64,000 bases of DNA from the NCBI GenBank assembly GCA_025331125.1, contig JAOALB010000004.1:310001-374000 (forward strand), in the 5' to 3' direction. The DNA is from Mycogone perniciosa (lineage: Eukaryota; Ascomycota; Sordariomycetes; Hypocreales; Hypocreaceae). A program made the position numbers and the translations under genes. Of the stretch, positions 11,388-24,518 are shown in pieces; the stretch's first letter is position 1; each line of letters begins with the position of its first letter. The notes beneath the pieces are model-generated. The model did not search any database. It had not been told where the DNA came from and saw nothing but the letters and a program-made list of their open reading frames with translations.

Positions 11388-14300
11388 TCACTCGCGGACA
11401 TTCAGTGGCTCAATGTTCCAAATCTCTTCAGCATACTCGTTGATGCAACGGTCACTGGTGAAGAAGCCCATGCGAGCTACGGCTGTGATGCACTTCGAGA
11501 CCCATTCATCCTGGTTGCGGTAAGCCTCATCCACCAGGTTGTGTGTGTCAATGTAGCTGCGGAAGTCATCCGACACCAAATAGTAGTCGCCGTGGGTCCG
11601 AACAGCAGCAATCATGGCGCTAAAGTCATGAGGCGTGCCAAATGTGCCCTTTTCAATCTCCTCAAAGACCTTCTCAAGGTCAGCATCGATAGTGTGGGAG
11701 CCGTAGTTATGAGCGTGGCGCAAGTCCTCTACATCCTCGGCCAGGTTTCCAAATAGGAAGATGTTGTTCTCTCCAATCTCGCGAGTAATCTCAATCTAGA
11801 TCAACATTGGTCAACATGTGCCCAGATTGTCCAGGGCTTTGTCCCATAGCACTTACGTTTGCACCATCACAGGTACCGATGATGAGTCCTCCATTGAGCA
11901 CAAACTTCATGTTGCTGGTACCAGAAGCCCTATTCTCTCGTTAGCCAACTCTTTGTTTACCACCATGGTGACGCATCTTCAACTTACTCAGTTCCAGCAG
12001 TGGAGATGTGCTCACTGATGTCTGATGCAGGGCAAATGATCTCAGCCTTGCTAACATTGTAGTCCTCCAAGAAAATGACCTTCAGCGTGTCGCCAATATC
12101 TTCATCATTGTTGACAACAGCACCGACGCCGTTGATCAAATGAATGATTTGCTTAGCCATCCAGTACCCAGGGGCAGCCTTTCCTCCAAAAATGGAAACT
12201 CGCGGAAGCTGCTTCTTTCTCTCGGCAGGACTCATAGCCTTGAGGGCTAGATATCGATGAATAACACCAAAGATGTTAAGCTGCTGCCGCTTGTATTCGT
12301 GGATTCGTTTGACTTGGACGTCAAAGAGAGACGCGGGGTTGACCGTCACACCGGTCGAGCTCTGGATGTGCTTAGCTAGCCGGACCTTGTTGGCATATTT
12401 GATCTCGGCCCACTCCTTGCGGAAGGCTTTGTCCTTGGCATACGCCTCCAGCTTGTTGAGGACGGTCAAGTCCTTGAGGAAGTCGTTTCCACCGCACTTG
12501 GAGGCAATCAGCTCTGATAACCGAGGATTGGCCTGGTGCAGCCAACGTCTAGGGGTAATGCCGTTGGTCACGTTGGTGAACTTGTCAGGACCATATATCT
12601 CCACAAAATCTTTGAAAATGGTTGTTTTGATCAGATCGGAGTGGAGCTCGGCCACGCCGTTGACCTTGTGCGATCCTACGATGGCCAGGAAAGCCATTCT
12701 CACCATCTTGGGCTGACCCTCTTCGATGATAGACACTCTTCTAAGAATATCTCTATCGTTCGGGAAAGCCTTCTCGACCTTCTGCAGGAAGAACAGATTC
12801 ACATCGTAAATGATCTGAAGATGTCTTGGCAACAAGTTCTGAATCAAGCCGACAGGCCATTTCTCCAGTGCTTCCGGAAGGACGGTGTGGTTGGTATAGC
12901 CAAACTTGAAGGGCATCAGTGACACAATTTTCTAGTCGTTGGTTGAAGTACAACTTACTGTGCTGGTGACAATGTTCCACGCAACGTCCCATTCAAGGCC
13001 CTCGATGTCTATAAGGATACGCTGCAACTCAACGATAGCAAGCGTGGGGTGAGTGTCATTGAGCTGAATGGCGACTTGATCGGGGAACTCGCTCCAGGAG
13101 CGCTTTGACTTCTTGAAGCGGCGGACAATATCATAGAGCGAGGCTGCTACCCAGAAGTATTGCTGCTTCAATCGCAGCTCTTTGCCTCGCTCTAGATTGT
13201 CGTTGGGATACAGCACGGCACTGATGGTCTCGGCGCGTTGCTGCTCGGCGACTGAGCTCTCGTAGTCGCCACTGTTGAACTTTTGAAAGTCGAACTCGCC
13301 GCCTGAAGCCTTGCTCGACCAAAGTCGCAGGTTGTTTGTTGTTGGGGTGTCATAACCCGGGATGGGCACATCATAGGCCACGGCTTGTACAATTTCGCCT
13401 CCTTGCCAGACAGCCTCAGTCTTGCCATCGTCTTTGACATGCTTAGTGACTTGGCCATAAAATTGAATCTAGCTTTCGGTGAGCTTCAGCAGTAAAAAAG
13501 CAAAGGCCAGTTCAGCATCTTACATCGACCGTGACATCATGACGGGGAAACTCCCAGGGATTGAAGTCTAGCCAGTAGTCAGGAACCTCAACCTGATAAC
13601 CGTCAATAATCTCCTGTTTGAAGATTCCGTATCGATACCGAAGACCGTAACCCCAGGCAGGGTAATTGAGGGAAGCCAAGCTATCAAGGAAGCAGGCGGC
13701 TAACCGACCCAAGCCGCCGTTGCCCAGGGCCGCATCGTGCTCCTGGGTGATGATGTCCTCGATTCGGAAACCAAGCTCGGAAAGACCAGCTACGCTCGCC
13801 GAGTTAGTATATCGCGGCGCATAAGATAACACCGCGAGACGGCGAGCTGTCCTTACCCTTGGCAACATCTCTGAGCCCCACGTTCAGCATAGCGTTGTCC
13901 AGTGCTCTGCCCATCAGGAATTCCAGGCTGAGGTAGTAAACACGCTTGGGATCGCGGAACGTCTGGCGTTGCTGAGTCTTGTTCCAGTCGGTGATGAGGC
14001 GATCACGGAAGGCCAGACTCGTAGCAGAGTATGCGGCAGTCTCATCGCAGTTGAACATACTGCGAGCCAGCGTGGTTTCAACATGGCGGACAACCTCCTT
14101 CTCGAACCCAGTCTTGTCGTTGAAGTTCTGGACCTGGTTTCGCTTCCATGCCTCGCGCTGGGGCTCGGGAATTGAAGCTAGATAGGACAGCAGTCAGCAT
14201 TGATTATGCAAGTAGTACTCGGTATATACATAGCCCTCATGACTTGCGGCTAATTGTAGACAAACGACACTGGCCAGTGGATAAAATGCTGTTGTGCAGC

Positions 14301-14619
14301 CGCTTGGCTGCAGGAGGCGCTGCAAGTAGCATTGCATCATGAACCCCGCAGAGGGGGGAGGGGAGCTCTCTCCCCACCACAGCAACGGGTCGCTTATCGA
14401 ACCAGCTTCACCAAGGACGCAGCTATGTGCCAGGAACTAAAGCAAGGAGGTGGAATGCATACCTTCAACACTCTTGATTTCCCCAGCACCAAAGCCAGTG
14501 AAGGTTCTCTTGTGCTTGGGACGAGAGATACCCGCGGGGCCAACGGAGCCCTGGATGTCCACTATGGGAGCTGATGTGGAGGGGCGCCGCTCCCGCGTGG
14601 GCAGTCGATCAGTGGACAT
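11388..14619 (-). CDS. GPH1: Glycogen phosphorylase
   Basis: Seven exons (minus): 14619-14463, 14177-13857, 13789-13524, 13468-12959, 12904-11988, 11929-11857, 11795-11388, giving 883 aa, the usual fungal length. It is a cytosolic GT35 enzyme that releases glucose-1-phosphate from glycogen with PLP as cofactor. Visible: a Ser/Thr/Arg-rich N-terminal extension (MSTDRLPTRERRPSTSAP) of the kind phosphorylated in yeast Gph1, RVYYLSLEFLMGRALDNAM, ALGNGGLGRLAACFLDS, HEYKRQQLN, and the PLP site EASGTSNMKF with Lys at about 732. The first intron is long (285 nt); the others are 54-67 nt. The leader on the coding strand is strongly pyrimidine-rich. Identification is certain; exon joins all keep frame through conserved motifs. 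Confidence 0.97.
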
Positions 14620-16308
14620 GATGGATTGGAACTGCTATGTCTGGGGTGAGCTGGGCGGTTGTAGGTGCTGAAAGTAAAGTTGGATTCCAGGAATTTGTTT
14701 AAACGAAGGATAATTGAGAGAGAGAAAATACCGAGAAGAGTAGAGGTATGGAGAGGAGGGAGAAGAGTAGGAAGATGAGGCCAGACAGCAAGGAACGTAC
14801 CTGAACTCACTCCGGAGTAATCAAAGCTATGGTGGGGTAACAGCAGTTGCGGGGTTGCAGAGCTCCAGCTTCGCTTGACTGAGAGCAGCCCGAGTTAGAG
14901 CTAGAGGAGAGACAGTCGTGGAGGAAAGTCCCAAAGACTGAACTGGTCTGGCAAACAAAAGATAGAAGAAATGGGGAGAGGAGGAGGAGGAGGAGGGAAG
15001 GAACAGGAGAAGAGAATAGAAGAGGAGAGGAGGGGAGAGGAGAGAGGGGATGGCAGGAAATAGCTGATGAGCTGATGTTGCATCCATCATGTATGTGTAC
15101 TACGCGCTCCCCAAGCAACGAGTCAATAAGATCCGTTCTCTCGCCACCCGCCCATCCATACAAGCTTCGACGGTGGAGGCATATTTAGATTGACGACAGC
15201 ATGGCACAGCCATCAGATTTGCTACCCAAAGACTCGAGCCCAAACGCAATACTCCGAATGTCCGTCCCTCCTGCTTTGGTCTTAATTCGCCATTTCGACC
15301 GCCAGAAATGATCACTCAAGATGGATTTCCAATGCTGCAACGCAACGCAAAGAGACCTGATAGCATCCCGAGGCCGTTCTTAGTGACCCAACCTTGCCTG
15401 TGATCGAGACGTTGTACCAGGCACAGGAGCCCCGGTCTGAGCTGCATCACACCACCCACTTATGACCTGAGCCTGACTGCGGGGTTAGGACTTGCTCGCA
15501 GTAGTAGTAGTAGTATGAGTAGTAGGCTCCATATTCTGGGCCCGTATGCTCTGTTCAACAGCAATGGGAAATTGAATCGAATTGGCGCTTTCTAAACGTC
15601 TCATCTCATTCGTCTTGGTGCGCATAGGCATGGCGCCTTGCCGAGCTATTTGAACACTACATCTTGCCTCATACTAGTATCGCTTGACTCCAAAGACAGG
15701 AGCACCATCAGACCATCCCATACACTCCAAATCCATCCACTTGTTCGACGATACAGCCCAGAGCCGTCAACAGCCGTCTGGTCTAGTGCCCCCCCTTAGA
15801 TACACAATGGTATCCAAGTGTCATCCTTCAAGCTTCATGTTCCCCACTCCCAAACCCTCAAAACAGAAAAAAAATTATCATATAAACCGTTTCGTCATTC
15901 AGCTCCGTCTCAAGACACGATCCGGAGATGGCTCTTCTGTTTCAGCCCCCCGCTGTACTTGCCGTTGCAGATCTACTTCGTAGTCCCAGTCATGAACGAA
16001 CCCAGGTAAACCACAGAATGGGGATAACCACGCCCTGCTGAGTGTTGAGAAAAAAAGGGAGAAAAGAATCTCCTCCAAAAATAGAATGCTTCGGTAGAGC
16101 GCATGTGCCGAAATTGAGCCTCAAGGGCAGTTTGCCGTGTCGTAAAATAGATTAGACGAGTCGCTCGCGCAAGTCGCAGCATGAAGGGGAGATGAGTGAA
16201 AACCAGATCAACGTCGCCTCGCACCCGAAACTCCGTATAATGCTCTACACGCCAAGGCCCCCTCATGGCGGCTGATAAACGTCAATCGATGGTGGGAACA
16301 ACCCCATT
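14620..16308. other. Intergenic region, GPH1 promoter side
   Basis: Upstream of GPH1 and downstream of gna-3. Apart from the polypurine tract listed separately, I see no gene. A minus-strand frame at 15973-16266 does not resemble a protein family. Confidence 0.5.
14960..15059. promoter_or_regulatory. Polypurine (GGA/GA-rich) tract upstream of GPH1
   Basis: About 100 bp almost wholly G and A on the plus strand, hence CT-rich on the GPH1 coding strand, 340-440 bp before its start codon. CT tracts are usual in promoters and leaders of expressed fungal genes. The tract includes AGGGG words, the core of the stress element used by Msn2/4, but in such purine-rich DNA these arise by chance. Confidence 0.5.
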
Positions 16309-17667
16309 TCATAGAATACCCGAATCCTTAAGCGCGTTATTCAGAATCGTCTCCTTAACAGCTGCGAAAACGAGCCGGATGTTTGACGTGTCAGTGGCTT
16401 GGGTCAGGCTATAGAAGAACTGTTAGACGATTGCCAGCGACTACATGCTCCACAAGGCTTCACTCACTGAGGGTATAAGTTCAAGTGTGCTCTGTTGACC
16501 TGGTTGAAACGCCACAGTAGATACTTGGCAGCTTTGTTGACGTCGTTCCCTCCAGAGTAGTCCGGGAAATAGTTGGCGAGGGGTGACCTGCTCAGTTTGT
16601 GCTTGAAGATGTCCACCTTGTTCAGGAACAAGATGATGCTTGTTCTCATGAACCATCGCGAATTCACGACAGAGTCAAACAGCAACAAACTCTCCATCAT
16701 GCGGTTCTGCATATGGCATGCAAGTCAGATTTTCGCATCTACCAACCGAGGGGATTCCAAAGTCCAAGCTTACCTGACTGCTCTCCTCCAGCAGAACTTG
16801 ATCGTACTCGCTCAGCGCAACGCAGAAAATGATTGACGTAACGTTTTCGAAGCAATGTATCCATTTCTTTCTTTCGCTTCTCTGCCCTCCCACATCGAAC
16901 ATACTGGGCAATGTCAGTAAACTGCCGTGATTCAATTCCAAGTTGTAAAGCGTACTGGATGCTGAGCTGGCCCATTTGAAACCGTGTTTCGTATATACCA
17001 GTGGTCTTTGTTCGTGCCCGCAGCACGTCCATCTCGTTGGGTAAGTAGTCGGGGGCAACAATGCGCATCGCCTCCTGGAAGAAGCTACAAAGAAATCTGA
17101 TTAGATCGGAGTGCCAAGATGTAGCTGGGGACTTACTATTCTGCCGAATCCATCAGGTAGAATTCTGTTTGATGCTCCATCAACTGGTCTCTCGCTGGAT
17201 CAGTCCATATGGCTTGCACGGCAACACCAACTTGCGGGTCGATGTGCGCCTGCGGGCCTGACTCTGTCTGGTACTCCACCAAGAACTCAGCATGCACCCT
17301 GTTCTCCTCCTCTTGCAATTCGATGTCGAACTGCTGCATTGCGGTGATGACAGCCTTGGCGCACTCGACCAAATTCTTGAAGACTGTGGGCCGGTAGTTG
17401 TACAATTCATCTTCCGAGTATCCTTTCAGGTGGATTATTTTCATTTGCTTGACAATTGTGGACTTGCCACTTTCGCCGGAACCTGGCAAAGTAAATGAGC
17501 GACTGCGATGCAGATTGTGATGCATCTTGTCAAGAAAACCTACCTAGCAGCAAGATCTTGCATTCTTTCCGTAACCTCTTTGAATCCTCCTCTAGGAGCC
17601 TGTCGATGGCCTGGCTCTTCTTCTTCTGTTCCACCTCGTCATTGTTGGAGCTCATGCAGGCGCCCAT
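16309..17667 (-). CDS. gna-3: Heterotrimeric G-protein alpha subunit, group III (GNA-3/GanB type)
   Basis: Six exons (minus): 17667-17544, 17482-17137, 17084-16956, 16903-16774, 16706-16468, 16408-16309; 355 aa. Group III G-alpha proteins act at the plasma membrane and stimulate adenylate cyclase and cAMP/PKA signalling, for example in nutrient sensing and conidiation. Visible: MGACMS start with Gly2 (myristoylation) and Cys4 (palmitoylation), P-loop LGSGESGKST at about 41-50, switch I RTKTTGIYETRF, switch II DVGGQRSERKKW, NKVD, and the TQATDTSN nucleotide-binding loop. The C-terminus, KDSGIL, lacks the pertussis-type Cys of group I, which with MGACMS points to group III. All five introns are 52-67 nt. 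Confidence 0.96.
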
Positions 17668-17885
17668 GTTGGGCGATCTGGCACGGGCTGGGGGCTAGGA
17701 ACTTGTCGGGGTCTTCCTGAAGGGTCGCGATGATGCCAATTACTGGCGCATCATCGTGTTCTGACGATGATAGCCGCAGGAATGATGATGTTTCGAGAGA
17801 ACAGAAGCAGTCGGCACAGCGAGCAGTCGTCAAAGTCGTCAATGGGGATCGGTGATGAGCGGTCCGTCCGGCAGAAGCTGACTGA

Positions 17886-17922
17886 CAGTAACAGCAACAG
17901 TAACAGCAACAGCAACAGCAAA
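17886..17922. repeat. CAGCAA/CAGTAA hexanucleotide repeat upstream of gna-3
   Basis: About six units of CAG(C/T)AA, roughly 220 bp upstream of the gna-3 start codon. Confidence 0.85.
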
Positions 17923-18468
17923 GGAAGAAGGCAAAGATGTCGGAGACGTCAGCGCAACAGCGGCACCCGCTGGGACACTCGCGGCAGAAGATGGGATGAA
18001 GAGAAGGTCGAGATTATAGGCAGCGTAGTCGAGGCCCGAGCCAGGAGCGGCACGACGGAGCGAGGATTCGGCGCGCTGTGACAGCCTCGTAGACGATGAG
18101 GAGTTTGGTTTGTTCTTTGGCGCTGGATTGCCGGGAGGTGGGAGAGCTGGGGCTAGCCTGAAGGTTGGTGCACGAGTACGAGACTATAGTACTCGTACCT
18201 ACGAGTGCTGATGCTGCTAGTTCAGGTTCAGGCGTGTGCGCGAGTGTTACTACCAATACTCCCCCCCGTAATGGGGCCGGAAATGGCTGGGGGTATGGTA
18301 TGGGGTGGTAGTACATAAAAATGATGACAGGTTGAGCGGAGGAGCGGCACCAATTGGCATCGCGCGGTGCTGGCGGTGATTTTTTTGGAGTGGAGGTGAG
18401 AGCCTGGACCCCCGGTCCTGTCTCAACGTCAATGGGTTTAGTCCTCTGTCCATATGAATGAATCCGTC

Positions 18469-18526
18469 TGGCTGTCTGTGTGTCAGTCAGTCTGTCTGAC
18501 TGACTGTCTGTCTGTCTGTCTGTCTC
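18469..18526. repeat. CTGT/GTCA tetranucleotide repeat
   Basis: Imperfect run of CTGT units interrupted by GTCAGTCAG and GACTGACTG, ending in five near-perfect CTGT copies. Confidence 0.85.
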
Positions 18527-21500
18527 CCTACTGTACTCGTATGTACGAAGTACGAGGGGTCCTCATCCCCTCAGCCTGATGCGAGGTGAGTGACACAGGC
18601 GCAGTGCAGGTTGCAGCACGAGGCAGACAACGACGCAAGCAGAAAAAGGCTCACTTAATGTTTGTTGTACTCCGTACATATGTACTCATACCTACGCATG
18701 GCCGCTGACGAACAAGGCCCAAAAAAAGAGGAGGCGGCAGCGGAGAGAGAAAAGAAACGGCGTTGAAATCCGATGCACGCACATACAGATGTGTGGATGT
18801 ATGTATGTAGTATGTACGGAGTACGGAGTACATGGCTCCATACATTCATTAGTAGCAGGCCAGGGATGTATGGATAGCAAGCAAGCGCTCATGGTTTGTG
18901 AAGATGCGAGGTGGATCAGTGCTTTCACATCACCCTTAGCGGGCTACCAGGGCTCTGTGCGCATTCCTCCCGCATCGGAGCAAGTATCCGTCTATCTGCG
19001 AGTACGAAGTACTCTGCACGGAGTATGCAGTGCAGTGCTGGTAGGCCAGGTACTCGCAGGTAGTACGGAGTATTAATATCCTCCATTCATCCACTATTTA
19101 TATATTTGTTTTGCTTACCTATGAATTGATGCATCACATTGGAGATCTTCTTGCTCCGTCACTCCGTGCGCTCAGAACACCTCGCATTGAAGCAAGTCTC
19201 CCCAATGTCTCAACTCAACTGTCCGCTGGGGATCCGGGCGGCAAACCGCGCCCAGACAGATTTGGCCCCAGGGCGCTGTTGTGTTTGATACGTGCATGCC
19301 TTCGTCCAGTTCTTTGTCACAAATGGATGCCCTCTTCATGGCCGAAATTCCCTACGCCCTATTACCTGCGAGTACCTTTCCTCCAGCGGTTCGTCGTGGC
19401 TCAGTGATTTGATAATGCCCCGGTTCGCCTCAGCAAAGCATCCTCGTCAGTCTTGGTTCGATAGGCCATTAGGCTTCGCTAAGAACGCACCCTGGGCCCA
19501 CTATCCCAGCGCCCCTGGCAGAGAGGCTTTTGCCGTGCAATAGGTCCCTGGATGATTCACACTGTTAGCGTTGCTTTGTACTCCTCCGTACTCCGTACTC
19601 TCATGAGTACTCCGTAAGTTGAAGGCCCTTCTTCATTCCCACCATGACAAACTATTCCGCTTTTTTATTTTCAAAGAGACTTGTATATAGATAGTAGTAC
19701 TTCGTAATCAAGGATTCTATGCTCCATATGTATTTCCATTTTCCTTGTTCAGGCAGACACTTATTACTAGTAGCAAGCGGGTGGGTATTTCTGTCGTGTC
19801 TCCATCTAAAACCAAATCGCTCCCAGCTAACAGAGTGTGGTATCGGGGCCCCATGCTCACCGCGAACCTGAGCCCTTCTCACCATCTCTCACCTCTCGAT
19901 TGCATAGGAGTGTTATTATTGCTAATAATACTCCGTACATACTAGTACGAGTAGGTAATATGCATCCGACTAGTTCGGCTACCAACCATGTGGTGTCCCC
20001 TTGGCAAGGTGAAGACAGACAGGACAGGCTTCTTCGGGATGCCTAGTCCATGCCGATGTCTCAATGATGCACTCCGCAATCACAATTTAACAAACACATC
20101 AGCTTGAAATTCCCAACTCTCTCATATCTCAATTTCCGGAGTAGATACTCCGTATTGATCTCATTGGGGAATGAAATCGCGAACCTGGCTCCCTTATTGC
20201 ACAGATCGTACTCTGTACTCGTAGTCTCGTCAGAACTGCAAACCGCCTTGCGAAACCTCCGCATCCCTCACGACTAGCTTCGATGTTTAGCCCATTTTAC
20301 AAAGCAGGTCTTTTGTTGATCATCCTTTTCTTCACACCAGCGCGACAATTGACGGAATCCCATTTCTCAGGAGGATGAGCTTTTAGTCTTATAATAACCC
20401 TTGTCTCGCCGCCACGAGACGCACCGGCTAGTTGGCTTGTTATTAGTCGACTCGCCGATCTCAAGGGCCGGTGCGACGCTGCTGGATCACACTTGGTTGA
20501 GAGGCAAAGAGGGCTTGCAACTGGTGGCTTGGTTTAGAGGCCGAAACGCAACCCTCGGCCAAACGAGTGGTCGGATCACCAAGCCCAGGCAGGGAATACA
20601 CGTGGTTCATTCGGGCCATGGCTTCCCCCAATTTACAACGTCGTCCAACCAGATTCAATCATCTCTCGATGCTTTTGTGCCTCATCATGCGCGCTCAACG
20701 TTTGCCGCATGAGACTGCGCATGATCGGCTACTCGAAGGAAGTAATTGGTCCCGGGCAAGGGAGACGGGCAAAGCTGAATCTCGCATTAATTACGGAGTA
20801 CTTTGTACTGTCCCTCGACATTTCAGTGAGGAACGGACGACACAAGCAAGCAAGCATTTGCTCCAATGCCGCGGCTTCGGGGACAAACATGCTTCGTACC
20901 GACATCACCCTGCATACTCACTCATACGTGGGATTGTTCCAGAATTACCGGCCGTCTGTGCCAGACGTTTGCCAGCAGTTTTTGAACTGAGAATGCCAGG
21001 TGAACTCCGGCTACGAAGTACTACATACAGGACAGGCCTCGGCGGGTCTAATGTCGTAGACGCCTTCATAGCCAGCGGGATTGGCCGCAATAAGTTTGCT
21101 TCATCCTCCCAAAGGGCCCATCAATGATAATCCTTTGACAAGGTATTCGGGATCCGAAGTTGTACTTGGTTCCTTGCTATTACCTGCTAATCTTGGTAAA
21201 TTCCCTTACACCCTAACGTAATGAAGCAAGGCGCTCCGTGATGCTCACCCGCCCCAAGAAATTAGGCTGTGTGTATTTTGTGGTGATGAAACGCCGCCTC
21301 ACCCGTAGTATTAAGCTCTACTCTAATGGTCTAAGTGTAGCGGTAGCATGGAGTAGAACGTGGACACCTCTGCCGTGATCATAAGGGTACTACTCTGCCA
21401 CGTGCCGTGATGCCTTCTTCGTTCAAGCCACATAAGTCAACATTATCCGTCATCAGTGTCAGCAGAATATTGGATGACAGCTCATTCACAATTGGACGAT

Positions 21501-24500
21501 AAAGCCAATCCTCTCGGACCGGCGCGTCACCTCTATCCTCTAAAAGACTAGAGCTCCTATGGAGTAACACTAACCTAGAGCAATGAGCAGATCAGACCGA
21601 ACAAACCTCCGTATTACTATTCCATGTACTAGGCCGAGTCATTTAATACCAAAGAGCCGGTTAGGAATGACTCCAAAGCATAGATCGGACGTTTTTACCG
21701 TTGAAACCTGATGAAACGCGGCGCCGCGGACTGCTGGTTAAGTTAGTGGCATCTTTCTAATAGCTGACGACGGTCTTTGCAAATGACTGCTCATATGTAC
21801 GGAATACGGTGTTAATGACATGTTCCTTTTTTTTGGCGTTTGCCCTATGAATCGGTAAATAGCATTGCCGCTACGGAGTACTACTCGTAGTAACAATAAT
21901 ACTCCGTACTCCTGATAATACTACTGCTGCTAGTAGTGCAGTCACAGAGTAATATTACCATGTTTGATATACGAACTGTACTGCACAAATGCCGATTCCC
22001 TCCCTGGAGATTTCGAGTCTGTGCTTACCCTAATGGTTGCGGCTGGATGCGGTTCCAATTATGGACATGTTTGCTCGCGAAACCTAGCCTTGTTTCATAT
22101 TTCTACAACACAAACCGCAGCGTTTCGAGCAGGCATTCGTTTTGTTTGCCCATGTAATAATATCTCACTTTATGACCCTTTCTGGGCGCGTCTCGAACAT
22201 TTGGAGAGTCCTCCATTCTTTGGGGGCCAGTACTATACTTCTATAGCCCCCAACGCCTCAAATTATTGCCGCGTTGAGACGCATCCTTCATTACCGCCTT
22301 TTGGGTATACGAGATGTTTGCAGACCTCGGTCCTGTTTGCTTGCTGTACTCCGTAGCTAGCTAGCATTAGCTCTCACCCAGATCAAGATTCCATCTTGCC
22401 AATTGAAAATGCTGTTGATTATGGATTAATAATGGTCACCAAAATTTAGCATGATAGTTTGGTGTACAAAGAACGGGTAATCGACCCCATGTAATACAAT
22501 CCAGGGTATCAGGCATCTCCATATTGCTGCAGCCTAATACCCTATGTATCTCACCAAACACATGGTCTGTGTTAGGATATTTGAGTAATAGCATGTAGTG
22601 CTTCGTACTATAAAGTCCCATGCGTCACACCGCGTGAGGAAAATGATCCCGGACGGGTAGTTACAGTCGAGGTATTTGGTCCATGTGGTGTCTCTGCCGC
22701 GGGTAGTCGACCAAAGACGTTTCATGCGAACTCTGTGCACGAGTCCTCAGGAGCACAAGCCCACGAGGCGGCTTATTGCATGGACTGACGAGGCGAGGCA
22801 TCTAAACCTGTATGAAGTGAGAAGTACTTCGTACCTGTAGTTCATATTGCGATTGTGATACACATACTCTTCGATGAGAAATCACATCAAGTGACCGCCA
22901 GCCTCATCTAGGTGAATGTTGCCTTATCCTCGGTGTCATACTGAGACCGCATAGGTGTGTAGTGGGCCGGGAGGGACCGGCACTCATTGAGTCGCCATGG
23001 ATTCTGCAGAGAGTAGCACCTTTCTGGACGCAGAAGCCATCGCACCAGCCAAGACTGGAGAAGAGGGGATTTGCGGCATCTGCACCAGGACATCATATCA
23101 CAGCACAGCGAGTGAGCCTCACAGACCGGATCCGGGAGGCTGGGACAGGACAGCTCGCACAGAGAAGCCACGCTATTACAACAGAAGATCTACGAAGTAA
23201 CATACATTCATAAAAAAGACTTTGCCTAGCCACAAGCGCCCAGAAAATAGCGTGGCCCGAAAGAAAAAAATGTGCATGTTTATGCTTTGGTGGCCTCTCG
23301 GCATTGGGTTCGCTGGGTGTCAGTAAAGGAGGGTCCAATGCAATGCAAGACACGCTGGCAGTGACCCTCAAAGTGGGCGAATCCTTGCACAGCTAGCTGC
23401 AAGGCCAGAAGATCGAGCCAGATGAGGGAGAGTTAAGCGGCAAGGATGGTGGATTGTGTGTGTGTTGACGTGGAACCTGACAACACCAGTCAATCTTGTT
23501 ATTGTTTCTCGTTTCTGTTCTTCTGTCATTTGTTCCAAGACCTCCAAGGATGCCAAGCTTGGAAGGCGCACGCATGGTAAGCCGACTTTGACCAGGCCTT
23601 TTCCACTCTTTCAAGCCTTACTCTCGTTAGATGCTGCAATACGTATGAGACTGTCCACGTGATGAAGTTGTATCGTTAGGGAGAAGAGTAAACCAGAGAG
23701 TCTGCATGGCGGGGCAGAATTATTATGATGCTATTTTTTTGAGATAAAATACTATCACGAGTTTTAGTCTCCATACGAAGTAGGATTACTACTAGCAGCT
23801 TCTTGGTGGTGGTGGTGGTGGGACAATAGTTGGACAGTTAGACAATTTCAGCGCTTCCGTTTTTGTCTGGCGGGCCATACCGCCATAACCTAAACTCTCT
23901 TCTCACCAACCAGATCAGACATCAATTCGCTGCCATTCTGGTTCGCGGCCATTGCTGCCACTATATCACAGCGGCCCAGTCGCCTCTCCCTTTGGCCTTA
24001 ATCATCCTGCCGCTCTGTTGAATTCATCTCATCATAATCAACGCCTCCCAATCCAATTCTTCTCGGCATTCCGCCATCCTCCCACCCCCCTGTCTGGGCT
24101 GCAAGGGATTCCCCCGCCAGATTGCCAATTCACCTTGCAGACGACGAGCTACCACCGATGAATTGGCCGCGACCTGGAGGGAACGCCTGAAGATTTGGTC
24201 CACCTTGATTGCCTCCCAGCTCTATTCAAGCGGCTACACACATCGGCTTTTGCGTGGTGAGCTCGAGCCAGGACGAAGTCAACAAGAGCATACAATCGAG
24301 TCCGCCTTTTGCCCCAACTGCCACCAAGAAGAGCTCCGGTGTCGATTACTCCAGCTACCGTTTCTCCCCTGAACTGCGACAAGTTTCGAAACAACCGCTC
24401 GCCCAAGAAGCGAAGCAGGGAGAGAGCCTGGAAGCGCATGGCCCCGTTATAGCGGCGCTGAGCTGTGGGAATTCTTCGGCAGGCTTACATACATACTACA

Positions 24501-24518
24501 CACATCGGAAGCGACAGC

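Larger units (their letters stand above)
17668..24518. other. Gene desert, about 6.9 kb
   Basis: Divergent upstream DNA of gna-3 (minus) and AVL9 (plus). I find no protein family, tRNA or transposon signature. It contains CAGCAA-like and CTGT simple repeats and many dispersed TACGGAGTA/TACTCCGTA/TACTTCGTA words (for example 18668-18676, 18815-18831, 19587-19611 and about 21876-21912). Open frames reach at most about 186 codons, mostly from non-ATG codons, and look random. The DNA is not unusually AT-rich. Confidence 0.5.

Noticed and set aside
18469..18526. Possible CRISPR or phage-like repeat array
   Set aside because: It is a tetranucleotide microsatellite without spacers, and the DNA is fungal.
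20567..21127. 186-codon plus-strand open frame in the gene desert
   Set aside because: Starts at a non-ATG codon, has no recognisable motif, and contains a copy of the intergenic TACGGAGTAC word.
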